Shown: in pieces, positions 63,701 through 64,000 of the stretch
Position numbering within the stretch: position 1 is the first letter of the stretch
How the letters are laid out: the number at the start of each line of letters is the position of its first letter
Source of the DNA: Streptomyces violaceusniger Tu 4113
GTDB lineage: Bacteria > Actinomycetota > Actinomycetes > Streptomycetales > Streptomycetaceae
DNA length: 64,000 nt
Direction: 5' to 3'
Assembly (NCBI RefSeq): GCF_000147815.2
Contig: NC_015957.1
Span: forward strand, 8,308,001 to 8,372,000
Notes under the pieces: generated by a model
Seen by the model: only the letters and a program-made list of their open reading frames with translations
The model's database searches: none
What the model was told of the DNA's origin: nothing
Program-made: the position numbers and the translations under genes

Positions 63701-63998
63701 GCGGTTTGGCGGTGACGAGGGTGTCCAGCAGCGCCTGCCGCGAACCGGCCCGCTGCCCGCCGTTCGGCTCGCCCGCCTCCCCCTCGTCCTCGGGCAGCGC
63801 CTCGACGAGCCGTACGAGCCCGAGCAGCGCCAGATCCGGGTCGGCCGTCGCGCCGAGCGCCTCCAACAGCACCGAATCGCTGCGCACCGCGGCCAGCTCG
63901 GGCGCGTCCAGCAGCCGTTGGGCGGCCGAGGCGTCGGTGAAACCGTGCCGCAGCAGCCGGGTCACATTGCTGCTCCTGCGTCCCTGCGGTACGGACAT
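60762..63998 (-). CDS. glnE: Bifunctional glutamine synthetase adenylyltransferase/deadenylylase GlnE
   Basis: 1078 aa with start ATG 2 nt inside the window edge. Two nucleotidyltransferase domains are visible: the N-terminal deadenylylase [23 protein letters not shown] and the C-terminal adenylylase [23 protein letters not shown]. Each is followed by DxNLRPEG or DADLRPEG and by a helical GlnD_UR_UTase-like region ([30 protein letters not shown]). It adds or removes AMP on Tyr397 of GlnA. Between the halves, at about 705-755, is a Pro/Ala-rich linker that seems longer than usual. The start fits streptomycete relatives beginning near [17 protein letters not shown], but one upstream of the edge cannot be excluded. 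Confidence 0.95.
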   Translation of the reverse strand: [1078 protein letters not shown]

Positions 63999-64000
63999 CC

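Overview
The window is a very GC-rich actinobacterial chromosome segment, almost certainly from a Streptomyces. The evidence is third-position GC bias, frequent GTG starts, rare TTA codons, DUF4191, DUF397 and SPW proteins, and the lipB-lipA-glnA-I order. It runs from a FAD-dependent oxidoreductase cut by the left edge to glnE at the right edge. Most of the left quarter and the mal and glnE blocks look like conserved core. The parts between contain accessory genes, decayed genes and repeat-rich spacers. No tRNA, rRNA, CRISPR array or complete insertion sequence was seen.

Region by region. 1-4.4 kb: amine-oxidase-like protein, an ArsR-type regulator, a 77-bp tandem repeat and a TPR regulator. 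4.6-10.1 kb: lipoate synthesis (lipB, lipA), a small protein, a DUF4191 protein, an RDD protein and glutamine synthetase glnA with a tandem GlnR-type box. 10.2-16.2 kb: Ig-like proteins (one intact, one decayed), a Gly-rich membrane protein, a SnoaL-like protein, a LysE exporter and a TTA-containing ABC exporter. 16.3-19.1 kb: pyrophosphatase, a divergent TetR/oxidoreductase pair and a carotenoid oxygenase reduced to its two ends. 19.1-23.7 kb: a GntR regulator beside a nitrilase-cupin-MHS transporter operon and a DUF2848 protein; the same GTATAC-type operator occurs in both promoter regions, so this looks like one regulon. 23.7-28 kb: SPW protein, tautomerase, an orphan OmpR-type winged-helix protein and an MMPL transporter. 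28.2-31.9 kb: a histidine kinase and response regulator separated by a VOC-gene remnant and a reverse-strand lipoprotein. 32-38.2 kb: a secreted GH89 hexosaminidase and a large membrane protein, each followed by a dense cluster of palindromic spacer repeats.

38.2-50.4 kb is a starch and maltodextrin locus. A secreted alpha-amylase and pullulanase form one operon. A maltodextrin ABC importer (malE-malF-malG) is co-transcribed with a LacI repressor. A cytoplasmic alpha-glucosidase is followed by a second, closely similar LacI repressor. TGCAAG-type repeats lie upstream of the amylase, of malE and of the glucosidase. Polymer would be cut outside, imported, hydrolysed to glucose, and the genes repressed together. 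No importer ATPase is present, as expected if the shared MsiK ATPase is encoded elsewhere.

50.5-60.7 kb: a PAP2 membrane protein, a Cof-type HAD phosphatase, a PLP enzyme with an overlapping DauR-like regulator (probably a leaderless transcript), and a TTA-containing S41 peptidase. Then comes a 358-bp imperfect palindrome with 29-bp arms, an XRE/DUF397/ATP-binding regulatory trio, a deazaflavin-type reductase and two tandem paralogous membrane proteins. The window closes with glnE, the adenylyltransferase that modifies the GlnA encoded near the left end; Tyr397 of GlnA is the expected target.

The least explained items are the 358-bp palindrome, the GntR/nitrilase/DUF2848 regulon, the CTTCA repeats before the orphan winged-helix gene, and the shared spacer repeat modules. 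Function names rest on motifs and family recognition by eye; no database search was run.
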